From NCBI GenBank assembly GCA_020161575.1, contig JAIUNR010000005.1, positions 186,001 through 250,000 on the forward strand: 64,000 bases of DNA, given 5' to 3'. Below, one piece after another: positions 26,635 to 36,329 of this stretch. Origin of the DNA: Pseudomonadota bacterium (GTDB taxonomy: Bacteria > Pseudomonadota > Alphaproteobacteria > Rhizobiales > Beijerinckiaceae). The notes under the pieces are model-generated. The model was not told where the DNA came from. It saw only the letters and a program-made list of their open reading frames with translations, and searched no databases. A program made the translations under genes and the position numbers. Within the stretch, counting starts at the first letter, position 1. The number at the start of each line of letters is the position of its first letter.

Positions 26635-27933
26635 CTATTCAGGCGCCTTGATATTGATCGCATCGCGCCCGGAAACCACAAAACGCTGCAAGGCTTCGGC
26701 GAGCTGGGCCGAGACCTTGTCGCGCGTGGCCTCGTTCAGCAGCGCGGCAAGATCCTCGGGACTCGACAGATAACCGATCTCGATCAGGATGGAAGGCATG
26801 TCCGGCGCACGCAAAACACGAAAGCCGGCGGCGCGCAGCGGGACCTTGTGGAGCCGGCCTGAGCGCCGGAACGCCGCCGCCGCCTCGCGCGCGGCGATCT
26901 GGCTGAAAAGCCGGGTTTCGCGGCGCGCGAGGTCGAACAGGATGTCCTCCACCCCTTCCCGCTTGTCCTCGCCGGGATCGATCCCGGCGGCGATATCGGC
27001 CCTGTTTTCCTTTTCCGCGGCGCGTTCCGCCGCCGCGTCCGAGGCACGGTCGGACAGGGTATAGACAGACGCGCCGCGCACATCCGCCTCGCCGAAAAGC
27101 GAATCCGCATGCAGCGACACGAACAGGCTCGCTCCCTTGGCTCGCGCGAAAGCGACCCGTTCGCGCAAGGCGATGAAACGGTCATCGTCACGGGTGAGAA
27201 TCACCTCGACCTTGCCCTCCGCGGTGAGCCTGGCGGCAATCGCCTTCGCATAGGCGAGCACGATATCCTTCTCCGCCTCGCCTTTCGGGCCGGAGGCGCC
27301 GGGGTCGATCCCGCCATGGCCTGGATCGAGCACGATGAGCGGCTTGGCGCCGGGCTTGCGCTCGATCAACGCCTCCTCCGGCGCACGCGACGCGAGACGG
27401 CGCGCTTTGGCGGCTTCCGCCTCGGCCCGGAAACGCTCCGGCGCCACCGGCCTGATCTGCACGACAAGCCGCGCAATGCCGTTCTGGCGAACGAAATCGG
27501 CGCGCTCGATCAAGGCAGGTCGTGCCAGCTCGATCACGATGCGCGATTGTCCCGCCATGAACAGGCCGGCGCGATAGGCCAGGACAGGCCCCGTCGGTTT
27601 GGCCGAGGAAAGCTGCGTACCAGCCTGGAAAGCCGTGCGGTCGAGATCGAGCACAAGCCTGTCGGGGGCGGCAAGAATATCGACACGATGGGTGGTTTCG
27701 GCGGAGAGATCGATCACAAGGCCGGCGCCTTCCCCGTCCGGCTCTTCCACCAGATGGATCGCCCGGCCCAAAACGCCCTGCTCCTGCGCAAGCGATTCCA
27801 GCGATGCATATGGCGCGGCGAGAAGGCACATGGACAGCATAAAGATCATCCGCAGCTGCAGGCCGCGACGTCCCCCGTTCACGGCGATTCCCGCGATAAA
27901 GGCCGAAAGCGCCCGCGCCCCGTATCCGTTCAT
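26635..27933 (-). CDS. amiC: N-acetylmuramoyl-L-alanine amidase (AMIN plus Amidase_3)
   Basis: 432 residues. Signal sequence with MIFMLSMCLLAAPYASLESLA; an AMIN domain (about 55-165) that targets septal wall or the Tol-Pal site; then a zinc amidase domain with ligands in LDPGHGGIDPGASG, the Glu in KGEAEKDIVLAY, SLHADS and the late IEIGYLSS. It cleaves the amide between N-acetylmuramic acid and the peptide, needed for daughter-cell separation. Start 27933 has GGGAGG eight bases upstream; 17 extra in-frame residues begin at 27984. It faces away from rne. Confidence 0.93.
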   Translation of the reverse strand: MNGYGARALSAFIAGIAVNGGRRGLQLRMIFMLSMCLLAAPYASLESLAQEQGVLGRAIHLVEEPDGEGAGLVIDLSAETTHRVDILAAPDRLVLDLDRTAFQAGTQLSSAKPTGPVLAYRAGLFMAGQSRIVIELARPALIERADFVRQNGIARLVVQIRPVAPERFRAEAEAAKARRLASRAPEEALIERKPGAKPLIVLDPGHGGIDPGASGPKGEAEKDIVLAYAKAIAARLTAEGKVEVILTRDDDRFIALRERVAFARAKGASLFVSLHADSLFGEADVRGASVYTLSDRASDAAAERAAEKENRADIAAGIDPGEDKREGVEDILFDLARRETRLFSQIAAREAAAAFRRSGRLHKVPLRAAGFRVLRAPDMPSILIEIGYLSSPEDLAALLNEATRDKVSAQLAEALQRFVVSGRDAINIKAPE

Positions 27934-28521
27934 CCGTGATCCTCCCTGCCCGCGGCGATCGGCAAACAATGCCTTGTCGATCATCCAACCGAAGGGCCAC
28001 CCTTAAAACATTCCGCCTGCAAAACACGGAGCTTGCAAAACACAGAACTTGCAAAACGCGGAGGCGAACCTTAAACGGGGTCTACGGTGCATTGCTTGCC
28101 GGAGCAAGTTTTCGTCGATCCGCTCCTCCTCCTCAGTGAAGGGGCGGCTCCTCAGCTTCGACAGGAATGCGGGTATCGTCGTCGGCAGCCTTTGCCAATC
28201 CCTGGCAATTTCGCTTGGCCGTGCGGCTGCCCCCGTGGCGCGCTTTCCGCGCGTCTTTTCGAGCAAGGATGGCTTTGATGCCAGCACGATCGATGCCGGT
28301 TTGTCCCGCTCCCCTGCCGCGAACGGCAGGAATCGCGGCGTACCGGGTTCGGTGCTCGAAGCGGCCGTATTCCGTTTCGCCGGCCGGAACTTTCCGCCCG
28401 CGCGCCCTTTCCCCTTACAGCCATTCCCCTGCCCTGCCGGAAAGGCATGGTTCTGCCGTCCCGCGCGATTTTGCCGCGACGGAAGCAGCGGGCATGGCGC
28501 TTGCCATCTCAAGAGTTTCAA
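27934..28521 (+). other. 588-base gene-free region: promoter and long leader of rne
   Basis: No convincing gene on either strand: frames here lack ribosome sites and have low-complexity Arg/Ser/Pro translations. It separates the leftward amidase from rne and must hold both promoters. RNase E mRNAs in studied bacteria carry long structured leaders through which the enzyme controls its own level, so a similar leader is likely. A triple 16-base repeat lies at 28016-28063. Confidence 0.6.
28016..28063 (+). repeat. Three 16-bp direct repeats in the rne leader
   Basis: TGCAAAACAC, TGCAAAACAC and TGCAAAACGC begin at 28018, 28034 and 28050, an exact 16-base period; units run 28016-28031, 28032-28047 and 28048-28063. 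The A-rich cores stand out in GC-rich DNA. Confidence 0.85.
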
Positions 28522-31215
28522 ATGACAACAAAAATGTTGATCGATGCCGCGCACCCGGAAGAGACCCGGGTCGTGGTCGTACGCGGCAACCGGGTTGAGG
28601 AGTTCGATTTCGAATCCGCCAACCGGCGCCCCCTTCGCGGCAATATCTATCTGGCGAAAGTCACGCGGGTAGAACCGTCGCTCCAGGCGGCCTTCGTCGA
28701 TTTCGGCGGGAACCGTCACGGCTTTCTGGCCTTTGCCGAAATCCATCCCGATTATTACCAGATCCCGACGGCGGATCGGCTTGCGCTGCTCGCCGAAGAA
28801 GCAGAGGCCGCGCGCGACGAGGATGCCGACGATGAGGATCGCGGCCGCTCCCGCCGCAGCCGTGGCGGCAAGGCCAAGCGCGCCCGCAAGGACGAGGATT
28901 CCGTCGCCTCCGAACCGATGAGCGATGCTGCGCCCGCGGCCGAGACCGACGATGACCCGACCGAATCCGTCATCGCCGCCGAGGAGATTTCCGAGGAATC
29001 CTCCGAGAATAACGGCGGAGAGAATGGCGAGAGCGCTGGTGGCGAGGATCATGTCGAGCAGCTTGGCGGCGGCGGCGACGCGATGGAAGAAGTGCCCATG
29101 CGCAGCCAGCACCGCTCGCGCAAGCAATACAAGATCCAGGAAGTGATCAAGCGCCGGCAGATCCTGCTGGTTCAGGTCGTCAAAGAAGAGCGCGGCACCA
29201 AGGGCGCGGCGCTGACCACCTATCTCAGCCTCGCCGGCCGCTATTCCGTCCTGATGCCGAACACCGCGCGCGGCGGCGGCATTTCGCGCAAGATCACCAA
29301 CTCGGCCGATCGCAAGCGCCTCAAATCCATGGCCTCCGAACTGGAAGTGCCGGATGGGATGGGCGTCATCCTGCGCACCGCCGGTGCCTCGCGCACCAAG
29401 GTCGAGATCAAGCGCGACTTCGAATACCTCATGCGCCTGTGGGAGAGCGTGCGCTCCCTGACGCTGGAATCCACCGCGCCGGCGCTGGTCTATGAGGAAG
29501 GCTCGCTGATCAAGCGCGCGATCCGCGATCTCTATTCGAAAGATATCGAGGAAATCCAGGTCGCGGGCGACGAAGGCTATCGCGAGGCCAAGGATTTCAT
29601 GCGCATGCTCATGCCGAGCCATGCCAAGGCCGTGCAGCCCTACAGGGATGCAACGCCGATCTTCTCGCGTTTCGGGGTCGAAAGCCAGCTCGACGCGATG
29701 TTCTCGAACGTCGTCACGCTGAAGAGCGGTGGCTATATCGTGATGAACCAGACGGAAGCGCTGGTCTCGATCGACGTCAATTCTGGGCGCTCGACGCGCG
29801 AGCACAATATCGAGGATACCGCGCTCAAGACGAATCTCGAGGCGGCCGAGGAAGTCGCCCGCCAGCTGCGCCTGCGCGACCTTGCCGGGTTGGTTGTCAT
29901 CGACTTCATCGACATGGAGGAGAAGCGCAACAACAAGGCGGTCGAGCGCAAGCTCAACGAATGCCTCAAGAACGATCGCGCGCGCATTCAGGTCGGTCGC
30001 ATCTCGCATTTCGGCCTGCTCGAAATGTCGCGCCAGCGCATCCGCACCGGCGTTCTCGAAAGCTCGTCCGTCCCCTGCCCGCATTGCAACGGCACCGGCC
30101 TGCTGCGCTCCACGCCGAGCCTCGCTCTCCATGTGCTGCGCGCGCTCGAGGACCAGCTCCTAAAATCCGCGAGCCATAACATCACGCTGCATACGCGGCT
30201 TGAAACCGCCTTCTATATCCTCAACCAGAAGCGCGAGAGCCTGACGGCGCTCGAGGCCCGCTTCGGGGTCACCGTGACCGTTGTCGCGGAAGCCACCCTG
30301 CCGCCGGGCCAGCATTTCACCATCGAGCGGGGCGAACCCGTGCAGCCGCGCCTCATCGCGCAGGCGATCGAGGGTGAGGCCGCACCGGTCCAGGATCGCC
30401 ATCCGCGCAACGCGGCTTCCGCCCGCGCCATCCATCCCGAGGATATCGAGATGGAGGAGATCGTCGAGGAGAGCGAGGAAGAGACGGAAGAGAATGCCGA
30501 GAGCCGCAACGGCGAAGGCAGCGACGAGCGCCGCCGCCGCCGTCGGCGCCGCCGGCGCGGCGGTCGGGACCGCGATCGCGACGGCCAGCCGCGCGACGAG
30601 AATGCTCCGCGTGCCGAAGCTTCCGAAGCCGAGGGCGAGGAAGCCGGCGACGACGAGGGCGAAGGCGAGGAAGAAGCCGGAAACCGCGCGGATTCCGCCG
30701 GCGATGCCGAGCGCAAGCGCCGCCGCCGCCGCCGTGGCGGGCGTCGCAATCGCCGGGACCGCGAAGAGCGCGAAGGCGGCGAGCCCACCGAGGACATGGC
30801 CGAAGCTGCTTCGGATCAACCTGCCGAAGAGAGCGTAAGCCAGCCTGCCACTGCGCCGGAGAGCGCGGAGCCGGTCGTCGGTGACGAGGCCCCGGCCAAG
30901 AAACCGCGCCGCAGCCGCGCCAAGGCGAAAGAGGCTGACCCCGTCAGCGCAGAAAAAGCAGAAGAAAAGGCCGAGGAGCCGGCGGAGAAACCCGCGAAGC
31001 CGGCAAAAGCGCCGCGCGGTCGCGCCCGCAAGGTCGCGATCGAAGAGGCCTCCGCCGCAGAATCGCTGGCGGCACAGCCTGAAGCCCCCGCGCCACAGGC
31101 GCCCGAGGTGAAAGCCGCGCCGCAACCGGCGCCGGAGCCCGAGATCGAAGATCCCAATCGCCCCAAGCGCACCGGCTGGTGGGCCAAGGCGAAACAGGCG
31201 CTCGGCGGTGGCTGA
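28522..31215 (+). CDS. rne: Ribonuclease E
   Basis: 897 residues. An S1 domain (about 35-290) interrupted by a ~110-residue acidic insert typical of alphaproteobacterial RNase E; catalytic DNase-I-like region with the metal Asp residues in ALVSIDVNSGRST and LAGLVVIDFIDM; the zinc-link CPHCNGTG that joins the tetramer; then a ~340-residue disordered tail of alternating acidic and Arg-rich blocks, the degradosome scaffold. It makes the main endonuclease cuts in mRNA decay and rRNA processing. The start ATG 28522 fits MTTKMLIDA; upstream frame extension is unlike the family. Alternatives: none likely. Confidence 0.96.
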   Translation: MTTKMLIDAAHPEETRVVVVRGNRVEEFDFESANRRPLRGNIYLAKVTRVEPSLQAAFVDFGGNRHGFLAFAEIHPDYYQIPTADRLALLAEEAEAARDEDADDEDRGRSRRSRGGKAKRARKDEDSVASEPMSDAAPAAETDDDPTESVIAAEEISEESSENNGGENGESAGGEDHVEQLGGGGDAMEEVPMRSQHRSRKQYKIQEVIKRRQILLVQVVKEERGTKGAALTTYLSLAGRYSVLMPNTARGGGISRKITNSADRKRLKSMASELEVPDGMGVILRTAGASRTKVEIKRDFEYLMRLWESVRSLTLESTAPALVYEEGSLIKRAIRDLYSKDIEEIQVAGDEGYREAKDFMRMLMPSHAKAVQPYRDATPIFSRFGVESQLDAMFSNVVTLKSGGYIVMNQTEALVSIDVNSGRSTREHNIEDTALKTNLEAAEEVARQLRLRDLAGLVVIDFIDMEEKRNNKAVERKLNECLKNDRARIQVGRISHFGLLEMSRQRIRTGVLESSSVPCPHCNGTGLLRSTPSLALHVLRALEDQLLKSASHNITLHTRLETAFYILNQKRESLTALEARFGVTVTVVAEATLPPGQHFTIERGEPVQPRLIAQAIEGEAAPVQDRHPRNAASARAIHPEDIEMEEIVEESEEETEENAESRNGEGSDERRRRRRRRRRGGRDRDRDGQPRDENAPRAEASEAEGEEAGDDEGEGEEEAGNRADSAGDAERKRRRRRRGGRRNRRDREEREGGEPTEDMAEAASDQPAEESVSQPATAPESAEPVVGDEAPAKKPRRSRAKAKEADPVSAEKAEEKAEEPAEKPAKPAKAPRGRARKVAIEEASAAESLAAQPEAPAPQAPEVKAAPQPAPEPEIEDPNRPKRTGWWAKAKQALGGG

Positions 31216-31232
31216 GCACCGGAATGGTATAA

Positions 31233-31258
31233 AAAAGGCCCGGGAAACCGGGCCTTTT
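31233..31258. terminator. Rho-independent terminator of rne
   Basis: AAAAGGCCCGG, GAAA tetraloop, CCGGGCCTTTT: an 11-bp perfect stem 17 bases after the rne stop. With A and T runs on both sides it can act in both directions, also serving the leftward GST gene. Confidence 0.9.
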
Positions 31259-31315
31259 CATTGATTTCGAAGTACCGCCTACAGAGGGGCGAGGCCGCGC
31301 GACCGGAATTCCATC

Positions 31316-31936
31316 TCAATCGAACGCTTCGCCCGCGTAACGCGCGAAAGCCGGGCGCCGCTGGAGCTGGGTGTAATAGCGCATGATATTGGCGAGGCCG
31401 GGACGCTGGATCGGCGTCTTGAGCCAGCGATGGATCGCAAGCCCGGCCGGCACATCGGCGAGCGAGAAAGCCCCGCAGAGGTAGTCCGGCAGTGACGCCA
31501 GGCGCTGGTCGAAGGTCGCCATCAGCGTGTTCCATTCAGCTTCGGATTTCTGGATCTCGACCGGGTTGTCATAATCCGCCCGCTTGCGCACCAAAGCCTG
31601 CACCGCATAACGCCAGGCCATGTTGTGATCGGTCACGATCCAATCCATCCAGGCCTCGACCTCCGCACGGCGCGCCAGATCCGCCGGCAGGAGATCGTCC
31701 CGCCCCGCTTTCGCCGCGAGATAGCGGCAGATGGCGTTTGACTCGGTGAGGATGGCATCACCATCCACCACGACGGGGATCAGCGCCTTGGGGTTGAGCG
31801 CAAGGAATTCCGCCTCCTTCGTCGAGCGGAATCCGGCACCCCAATCCTCGCGTTCATAGGCAAGGCCGATCTCGTCGCAGGTCCAGAGCACCTTGCGCAC
31901 ATTGATCGAGGACACACGACCATAGATCTTCAGCAT
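31316..31936 (-). CDS. Glutathione S-transferase family protein
   Basis: 206 residues. The thioredoxin-like N-terminal domain starts MLKIYGRVSSINVRKVLW, with a Ser pair where the glutathione-activating residue is expected, and has the cis-Pro and ESNAI (residues 65-69) glutathione contacts. An all-helical C-terminal domain follows (DYLCGAFSLADVPAG). The substrate is unknown. It begins two bases after the gatA stop (TGAGATG), so it is coupled to the gatCA transcript. 57 bases separate its stop from the shared rne terminator. Confidence 0.92.
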   Translation of the reverse strand: MLKIYGRVSSINVRKVLWTCDEIGLAYEREDWGAGFRSTKEAEFLALNPKALIPVVVDGDAILTESNAICRYLAAKAGRDDLLPADLARRAEVEAWMDWIVTDHNMAWRYAVQALVRKRADYDNPVEIQKSEAEWNTLMATFDQRLASLPDYLCGAFSLADVPAGLAIHRWLKTPIQRPGLANIMRYYTQLQRRPAFARYAGEAFD

Positions 31937-31937
31937 C

Positions 31938-33452
31938 TCACCACCAGCGGTTTGTCGTGATCCGCCCCGCCTGATCCTCGATCACCTGAGCCAGCGAGAA
32001 CAGCGTTTCCTCGTCGAAGGGCCGACCGATGAGCTGGAGGCCGAGCGGCAAGCCGGAAGCGTCGGTGCCGCCAGGCAGCGCGATCCCCGGCAGGCCGGCC
32101 ATGTTCACGGTGACGGTGAAGATGTCGTTGAGATACATCTCGACGGGATCGGCATCGAGCTTCTCGGCGATACCGAAAGCAGCGGAAGGCGTCGCCGGGG
32201 TAAGGATCGCATCGACGCCCTGCGCGTAGACATCCTCGAAATCCTTCTTGATCAGCGTGCGGATCTTCTGCGCGCGGATGTAATAGGCATCGTAATAGCC
32301 CGCCGAGAGGACATAGGTGCCGATCATGATGCGGCGCTTGACCTCGCGTCCGAAACCTGCGGCGCGGGTCTTCTGATAGAGATCGACGATATCCTTGCCC
32401 GGCACACGCAACCCGTAACGCACGCCGTCATAGCGCGCGAGATTGGAGGAAGCCTCCGCCGGCGCGACGATGTAATAGGCCGGGAGCGCATATTTCGTGT
32501 GCGGCAGCGAGACATCGACGAGCTTCGCGCCCGCGCTTTTGAGCATCTCGGCGCCCTTCTTCCAGAGCGCCTCGATCTCCGCCGGCATACCCTCGACGCG
32601 GTATTCCCTCGGAATGCCGATCACCTTGCCGGCAATCGACTGCCCCACCGCCTTCTCGAAATCCGGCACGGCCATATCGACAGAGGTGGAATCCTTGGGG
32701 TCATGCCCCGCCATCGCGGTCATCAGCGCGGCGGCATCCTTCACGGTTTTGGCGATCGGGCCGGCCTGATCCAGCGACGAGGCGAAGGCGACGATGCCCC
32801 AGCGCGAGCAGCGGCCATAGGTCGGCTTGATGCCGACCGTGCCGGTGAAGGCCGCGGGCTGGCGGATCGAGCCGCCGGTATCCGTCGCGGTCGCCCCGAG
32901 GCAGAGATTGGCCGCGACCGCCGAGGCCGAACCGCCCGAGGAACCTCCCGGCACGAGCAGGCCCTTCTTGTCGCCCGCAAGCGCGGCGCGAGCTTTCGCG
33001 TCATCCCAGTTCGCGGGCTTGAACGGATTGACCACCGGCCCGAAGGCGGAGGTCTCGTTGGAGGAGCCCATCGCGAATTCATCGTTGTTGAGCTTGCCAA
33101 GCATCACGGCGCCCTCGCGCCAGAGCTGGCTTGTGACCGTCGATTCGTACTGAGGTACGAAATTGCCGAGAATATTCGAGCAGGCCGTGGTGCGCGTACC
33201 ATCGGTCCCGAAGAGATCCTTGATGCCGAGCGGAATACCTTCGAGGCGCCCCACCTGCCCGTTCGCACGGCGCGCGTCAGAGGCTTTCGCCATGTCGAGC
33301 GCCTTTTCCGCGGTTTCCAGCACATAGGCGTTGAGCGGGCGCGCCGCTTCCATCGCGGACAAGAATGCCTTGGTGAGATCGACAGCGGTGAAGGTCTTGG
33401 CGTCCAGCCCCTTGCGGGCTTCGTCGAGGGTCAACGTGGTGAGATCGGTCAT
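31938..33452 (-). CDS. gatA: Asp/Glu-tRNA amidotransferase subunit A
   Basis: 504 residues, amidase-signature family. Catalytic Lys in [16 protein letters not shown], cis-Ser and nucleophile Ser in [15 protein letters not shown] and [16 protein letters not shown], and the GatA-typical [12 protein letters not shown]. It hydrolyses glutamine and passes ammonia to GatB to amidate Glu-tRNA-Gln or Asp-tRNA-Asn. gatC is upstream with a GNAT gene between; gatB is not in this window within reach of the cluster. Confidence 0.97.
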   Translation of the reverse strand: MTDLTTLTLDEARKGLDAKTFTAVDLTKAFLSAMEAARPLNAYVLETAEKALDMAKASDARRANGQVGRLEGIPLGIKDLFGTDGTRTTACSNILGNFVPQYESTVTSQLWREGAVMLGKLNNDEFAMGSSNETSAFGPVVNPFKPANWDDAKARAALAGDKKGLLVPGGSSGGSASAVAANLCLGATATDTGGSIRQPAAFTGTVGIKPTYGRCSRWGIVAFASSLDQAGPIAKTVKDAAALMTAMAGHDPKDSTSVDMAVPDFEKAVGQSIAGKVIGIPREYRVEGMPAEIEALWKKGAEMLKSAGAKLVDVSLPHTKYALPAYYIVAPAEASSNLARYDGVRYGLRVPGKDIVDLYQKTRAAGFGREVKRRIMIGTYVLSAGYYDAYYIRAQKIRTLIKKDFEDVYAQGVDAILTPATPSAAFGIAEKLDADPVEMYLNDIFTVTVNMAGLPGIALPGGTDASGLPLGLQLIGRPFDEETLFSLAQVIEDQAGRITTNRWW

Positions 33453-33459
33453 AGGGGCC

Positions 33460-33930
33460 TCAGGTCAGGGGCAGTTCGTAGAAAACGGAATGGGGATCTT
33501 CCCAATAGGGCGGAAAGGCGGGGCGGAGAACAAAACCGAAGCGCTGATAAAGTCGGCGCGCGGGATGATGCATCGCGCCGGTTTCCAGCAGAAGCCGGCT
33601 CATGCCTTTCGTCCGCGCCATGGCGCGCAGATAATCGAGCATCGCGCGGGCGGTCCCTTGGCCGCGTGCCGCTGGCCGGACATACATCCGTTTGACCTCG
33701 CCGGAACCATCGCCCCGATCGCGCAGGGCACAGCAGCCGAGAGCCTCTCGCCCGCTGCGGGCGACAAGAACCTCGGTATCCTGCGCGGCCATGTCGTCTA
33801 TCGTCATGTGTTCATGGAATTCGGCCGGTGCTTCCGGGCCGAGAAAAGAGTCGAGATAGGTGTTGAGTTCGGCAATCAGCGCGTGGACATCGTCCTGGTG
33901 CGGCGTCTCGACCGATATCGTCACCGACAT
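33460..33930 (-). CDS. GNAT acetyltransferase between gatC and gatA
   Basis: 156 residues. Acetyl-CoA loop in [20 protein letters not shown], preceded by the beta-strand EVKRMYV, and the C-terminal [22 protein letters not shown] typical of the putative acetyltransferases related to the PhnO/YsnE-type group; substrate unknown. It starts one base after the gatC stop and ends seven bases before gatA, so the three are surely cotranscribed and probably translated together. Confidence 0.9.
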   Translation of the reverse strand: MSVTISVETPHQDDVHALIAELNTYLDSFLGPEAPAEFHEHMTIDDMAAQDTEVLVARSGREALGCCALRDRGDGSGEVKRMYVRPAARGQGTARAMLDYLRAMARTKGMSRLLLETGAMHHPARRLYQRFGFVLRPAFPPYWEDPHSVFYELPLT

Positions 33931-33931
33931 C

Positions 33932-34219
33932 CTATTCCACCACCTTGGGCACGAGGAAATAGTGATCCTCGCTTTGGGGCGCGTTCGCGGTCACTTTCGC
34001 AGCCTTCTCGCCATCCGTCACGATGTCATCGCGCATTTTGAGCACCATCGGCGTCACCGAGGTCATGGGCTCGACGCCATCGATATTCACCTCATTCAGC
34101 TGCTCGACGAAGCCGAGAATGCCGTTGATCTCGCCTTGCAGACCAGCGATCTCGCTCTCGGGCACCTCGATCCGGGCGAGCCGGGCAATCCGGCGGGTCG
34201 TGGCGGCATCAACGGACAT
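33932..34219 (-). CDS. gatC: Asp/Glu-tRNA amidotransferase subunit C
   Basis: 95 residues, normal for Gat[22 protein letters not shown], then the helix pair and the [17 protein letters not shown] region, ending [11 protein letters not shown]. GatC wraps around GatA and GatB and stabilises the complex. The ATG at 34219 has GAGAGG upstream; a longer frame to 34261 runs through a terminator stem and is rejected. First gene of gatC-GNAT-gatA-GST. Confidence 0.95.
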   Translation of the reverse strand: MSVDAATTRRIARLARIEVPESEIAGLQGEINGILGFVEQLNEVNIDGVEPMTSVTPMVLKMRDDIVTDGEKAAKVTANAPQSEDHYFLVPKVVE

Positions 34220-34239
34220 GCGAACCTCTCGGGCGTTCG

Positions 34240-34274
34240 AAAAAAGGAATCCCGCGCTCATACCAGAGCGCGGG
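34240..34274 (-). terminator. Rho-independent terminator upstream of gatC
   Basis: CCCGCGCTC, six-base loop, GAGCGCGGG, a perfect 9-bp stem followed on the minus strand by TTCCTTTTTT. It ends the UPF0173 transcript 48 bases after that gene and 20 bases before the gatC start, so gatC's promoter must overlap it or transcription reads through. Confidence 0.8.
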
Positions 34275-34321
34275 GGCAGATGACAAACAATCCCGTGAAG
34301 GTCTTCGTGGCGGGACAGGGC

Positions 34322-35077
34322 TTAGGTGATCGAGAATTTGACCGGATGACAGACTTCAAGCTCAAGCATATGCGTCCCCAACGGGCCCAACTCGCGCTTG
34401 AAATCCTCCACTTTGCCGCTCAGAAGCCCGAATGTCCCGAAATGGCAGGGAATGATCGCCTTGGAACGCGGGAAATAACGCCGCACCGCCAGCGCAGCAG
34501 TAGATGGCCCCATCGTGAAGCGATCGCCGATCGGCACGATGACGATATCGGGTTTGTAGAGTTCCTCGATCAGGCCCATATCCGAGAAGATATCGGTATC
34601 CCCCATGTGATAGATCGTCGGCGCGCCGGGAATGGAAATGATCGCGCCATTCGCAAGCCCGAGCGCCTGCGAGACCCCGTTCTCCCAGAATCCGCTGGAA
34701 TGATCCGCCCGTACAAGGCGGATGGTCACCGCACCGCGCGTGACGCCGCCGCCGGTATTCATCAATTCCAGGGCAAGTTCCCGCCCTGTCGCCATTTTCT
34801 CCCAGCGGGCGCCAAGCCATTGCCCCAGCTCCCAATTGCAGAAGACCGGCGCGTCGGTTTCCCTCGCGATCGCGAGGGAATCACCAACGTGATCGGCGTG
34901 GCCATGGGTCACGACAATTTCCGTCGTTCCGGCTATGGCGCGCGCAAAATCCACCCCCGCATTGCCCTTGGCGGTTGCCTCGAAAACCGGATTGCCGTTG
35001 AGGAAGGGGTCGATCATCACGCGATGCCCGCCGCTCTCGAAGGCAAAGGCCGAATGGCCGAACCAAGTGATCTTCAT
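34322..35077 (-). CDS. UPF0173 metal-dependent hydrolase (metallo-beta-lactamase fold)
   Basis: 251 residues. Metal site motifs HGHADHVGD, the His in VRADHSSGFW, the Asp in HMGDTDIFSD and the late PCHFGTFGLL are in the order found in the UPF0173 family, whose substrate is unknown. The opening MKITWFGHSAFAFES is family-typical. It is a single-gene transcript, ended by the terminator at 34240-34274 and divergent from ruvX. Confidence 0.94.
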   Translation of the reverse strand: MKITWFGHSAFAFESGGHRVMIDPFLNGNPVFEATAKGNAGVDFARAIAGTTEIVVTHGHADHVGDSLAIARETDAPVFCNWELGQWLGARWEKMATGRELALELMNTGGGVTRGAVTIRLVRADHSSGFWENGVSQALGLANGAIISIPGAPTIYHMGDTDIFSDMGLIEELYKPDIVIVPIGDRFTMGPSTAALAVRRYFPRSKAIIPCHFGTFGLLSGKVEDFKRELGPLGTHMLELEVCHPVKFSIT

Positions 35078-35194
35078 CGCAAACTCCCGTCTTTCTCGTC
35101 GCTGGAAATGGGTTTAGAGCAGTAAACCAGAAAGCGCCACGCGCTTTGGCAAAGGCATGCGCCTTAAAAGAGACCAGCCTGAACCGGAGGGGCA

Positions 35195-35713
35195 GTGAGC
35201 GATAAAACGGAATCCCCCCGGCAAAAGCCTCTGCCCTTCCGCGAAACCGCGATCGAGGATCTGACCGCGCAACTCGCCCCGAACCAGCGCGTGATCGGCA
35301 TCGATCTTGGCGACAAGACCATCGGGCTGGCGCTTTCCGATGTCCGGCTGGGAATCGCGAGCGCGCTCAAGACGCTGATCCGCAAGAAATTCTCGGATGA
35401 TGCCGCCGCCTTGCTCCGGCTCGTTGATGAATTCGATGTCGGCGCCCTCGTGATCGGGTTGCCGCTCAACATGGACGGCTCATCCGGGCCGAGGGTCCAG
35501 GCGACGCGGGCTTTCGCACGCAACATCACCGCCTTGCGCCCGCTGCCCGTTGTCTTCTGGGATGAGCGGATGTCCACCATGGCGGCGGAGCGCACGCTCA
35601 TCGCCGCCGATCTCTCGCGCGCCAAGCGCGCCGCCGTGATCGATGCCACCGCAGCGGCCTATATCCTTCAGGGCGCCCTCGATCGGTTGAGGCGACTTGG
35701 CGCCGGTCCATAG
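35195..35713 (+). CDS. ruvX: Holliday junction resolvase-like protein RuvX/YqgF
   Basis: 172 residues with an RNase H-like fold: RVIGIDLGDKTIGLALSD at the start, LVIGLPLNMDGSSGPRV, and WDERMSTMAAE carrying the second acidic residue. In E. coli YqgF is essential and acts in 16S rRNA 5' processing; resolvase activity is debated. The start is GTG at 35195 with GGAGGGG four bases away. About 20 residues precede the core, longer than the minimal E. coli form. Confidence 0.94.
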   Translation: MSDKTESPRQKPLPFRETAIEDLTAQLAPNQRVIGIDLGDKTIGLALSDVRLGIASALKTLIRKKFSDDAAALLRLVDEFDVGALVIGLPLNMDGSSGPRVQATRAFARNITALRPLPVVFWDERMSTMAAERTLIAADLSRAKRAAVIDATAAAYILQGALDRLRRLGAGP

Positions 35714-35726
35714 GCTGCGCCAAGAC

Positions 35727-36191
35727 TTATTTCTCGTTGCGGTTTTCCCAATATTGCGGCGGAGATTGGCGCTCATAGCGGTAATTGGGGTGGTAAGAGT
35801 CGCGCCGATGATAATAAGGCCGTGTCTCGATCACCCGCCCCTGGGGATAGGGATAGACCTCGCCATAGGAATAGGGCCGCGCCCGCTGCGGGTAGTAATA
35901 GGGCTGCGGATAGGCCGGCTCCCTATAGTAGTAGCCATCCTCGTAATAGCGGCGGCGTTGCGAATTCGCGATGATCGCGCCGCCGATAATGGCACCACCA
36001 ATGATAGCGCCCGCCACGGCGGCGTTGTTCCGGCCCCTTCGGACATGGCGCCTCGAAGCGACATCCTCCAGCGGAGCCGCGGCGGCTTCGCGCCAGGCGA
36101 GCGAGCTGCCGACCGGCGCGGCTTCAACCGAGGGGGTGAGCGCGGCCGCAGCCAGCGCAATCCCGAGCGAAAGTCCCATCATCCGTTTCAT
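35727..36191 (-). CDS. Secreted Tyr/Pro/Arg-rich protein with glycine zipper
   Basis: 154 residues. Signal peptide (MKRMMGLSLGIALAAAALTP, cleavage near VEAAP); a glycine-zipper hairpin AGAIIGGAIIGGAIIANSQ; then a ~75-residue tail very rich in Tyr, Pro and Arg (RRRYYEDGYYY, YPQPYYYPQR). Small exported proteins of this make-up are common in Hyphomicrobiales and are unassigned; the tail may bind wall or surface material. The ATG at 36191 has AGGAGG seven bases upstream. A second Tyr/Arg-rich exported protein lies at 57218-57568. Confidence 0.75.
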   Translation of the reverse strand: MKRMMGLSLGIALAAAALTPSVEAAPVGSSLAWREAAAAPLEDVASRRHVRRGRNNAAVAGAIIGGAIIGGAIIANSQRRRYYEDGYYYREPAYPQPYYYPQRARPYSYGEVYPYPQGRVIETRPYYHRRDSYHPNYRYERQSPPQYWENRNEK

Positions 36192-36329
36192 CGGCAAATC
36201 CTCCTTGGAAAGCCACGCCCGGCGACCGAGCCTCCAGAACAAACGCAATTCAGACGGTCAGGTTCCACCTTAAACGCACCGAGCTAAATCGCATGTGAAC
36301 ACCGCCTACTCTCCATTCCCGGCAAATAT

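Noticed and set aside
28049-28525. 158-codon frame in the rne leader
   Set aside because: No ribosome site, low-complexity Arg/Ser/Pro/Phe translation, and it only just overlaps the rne start; more likely untranslated leader.
28003-30132. 709-codon open frame opposite rne
   Set aside because: Antisense shadow from GC-rich codon bias; rne is complete on the other strand.
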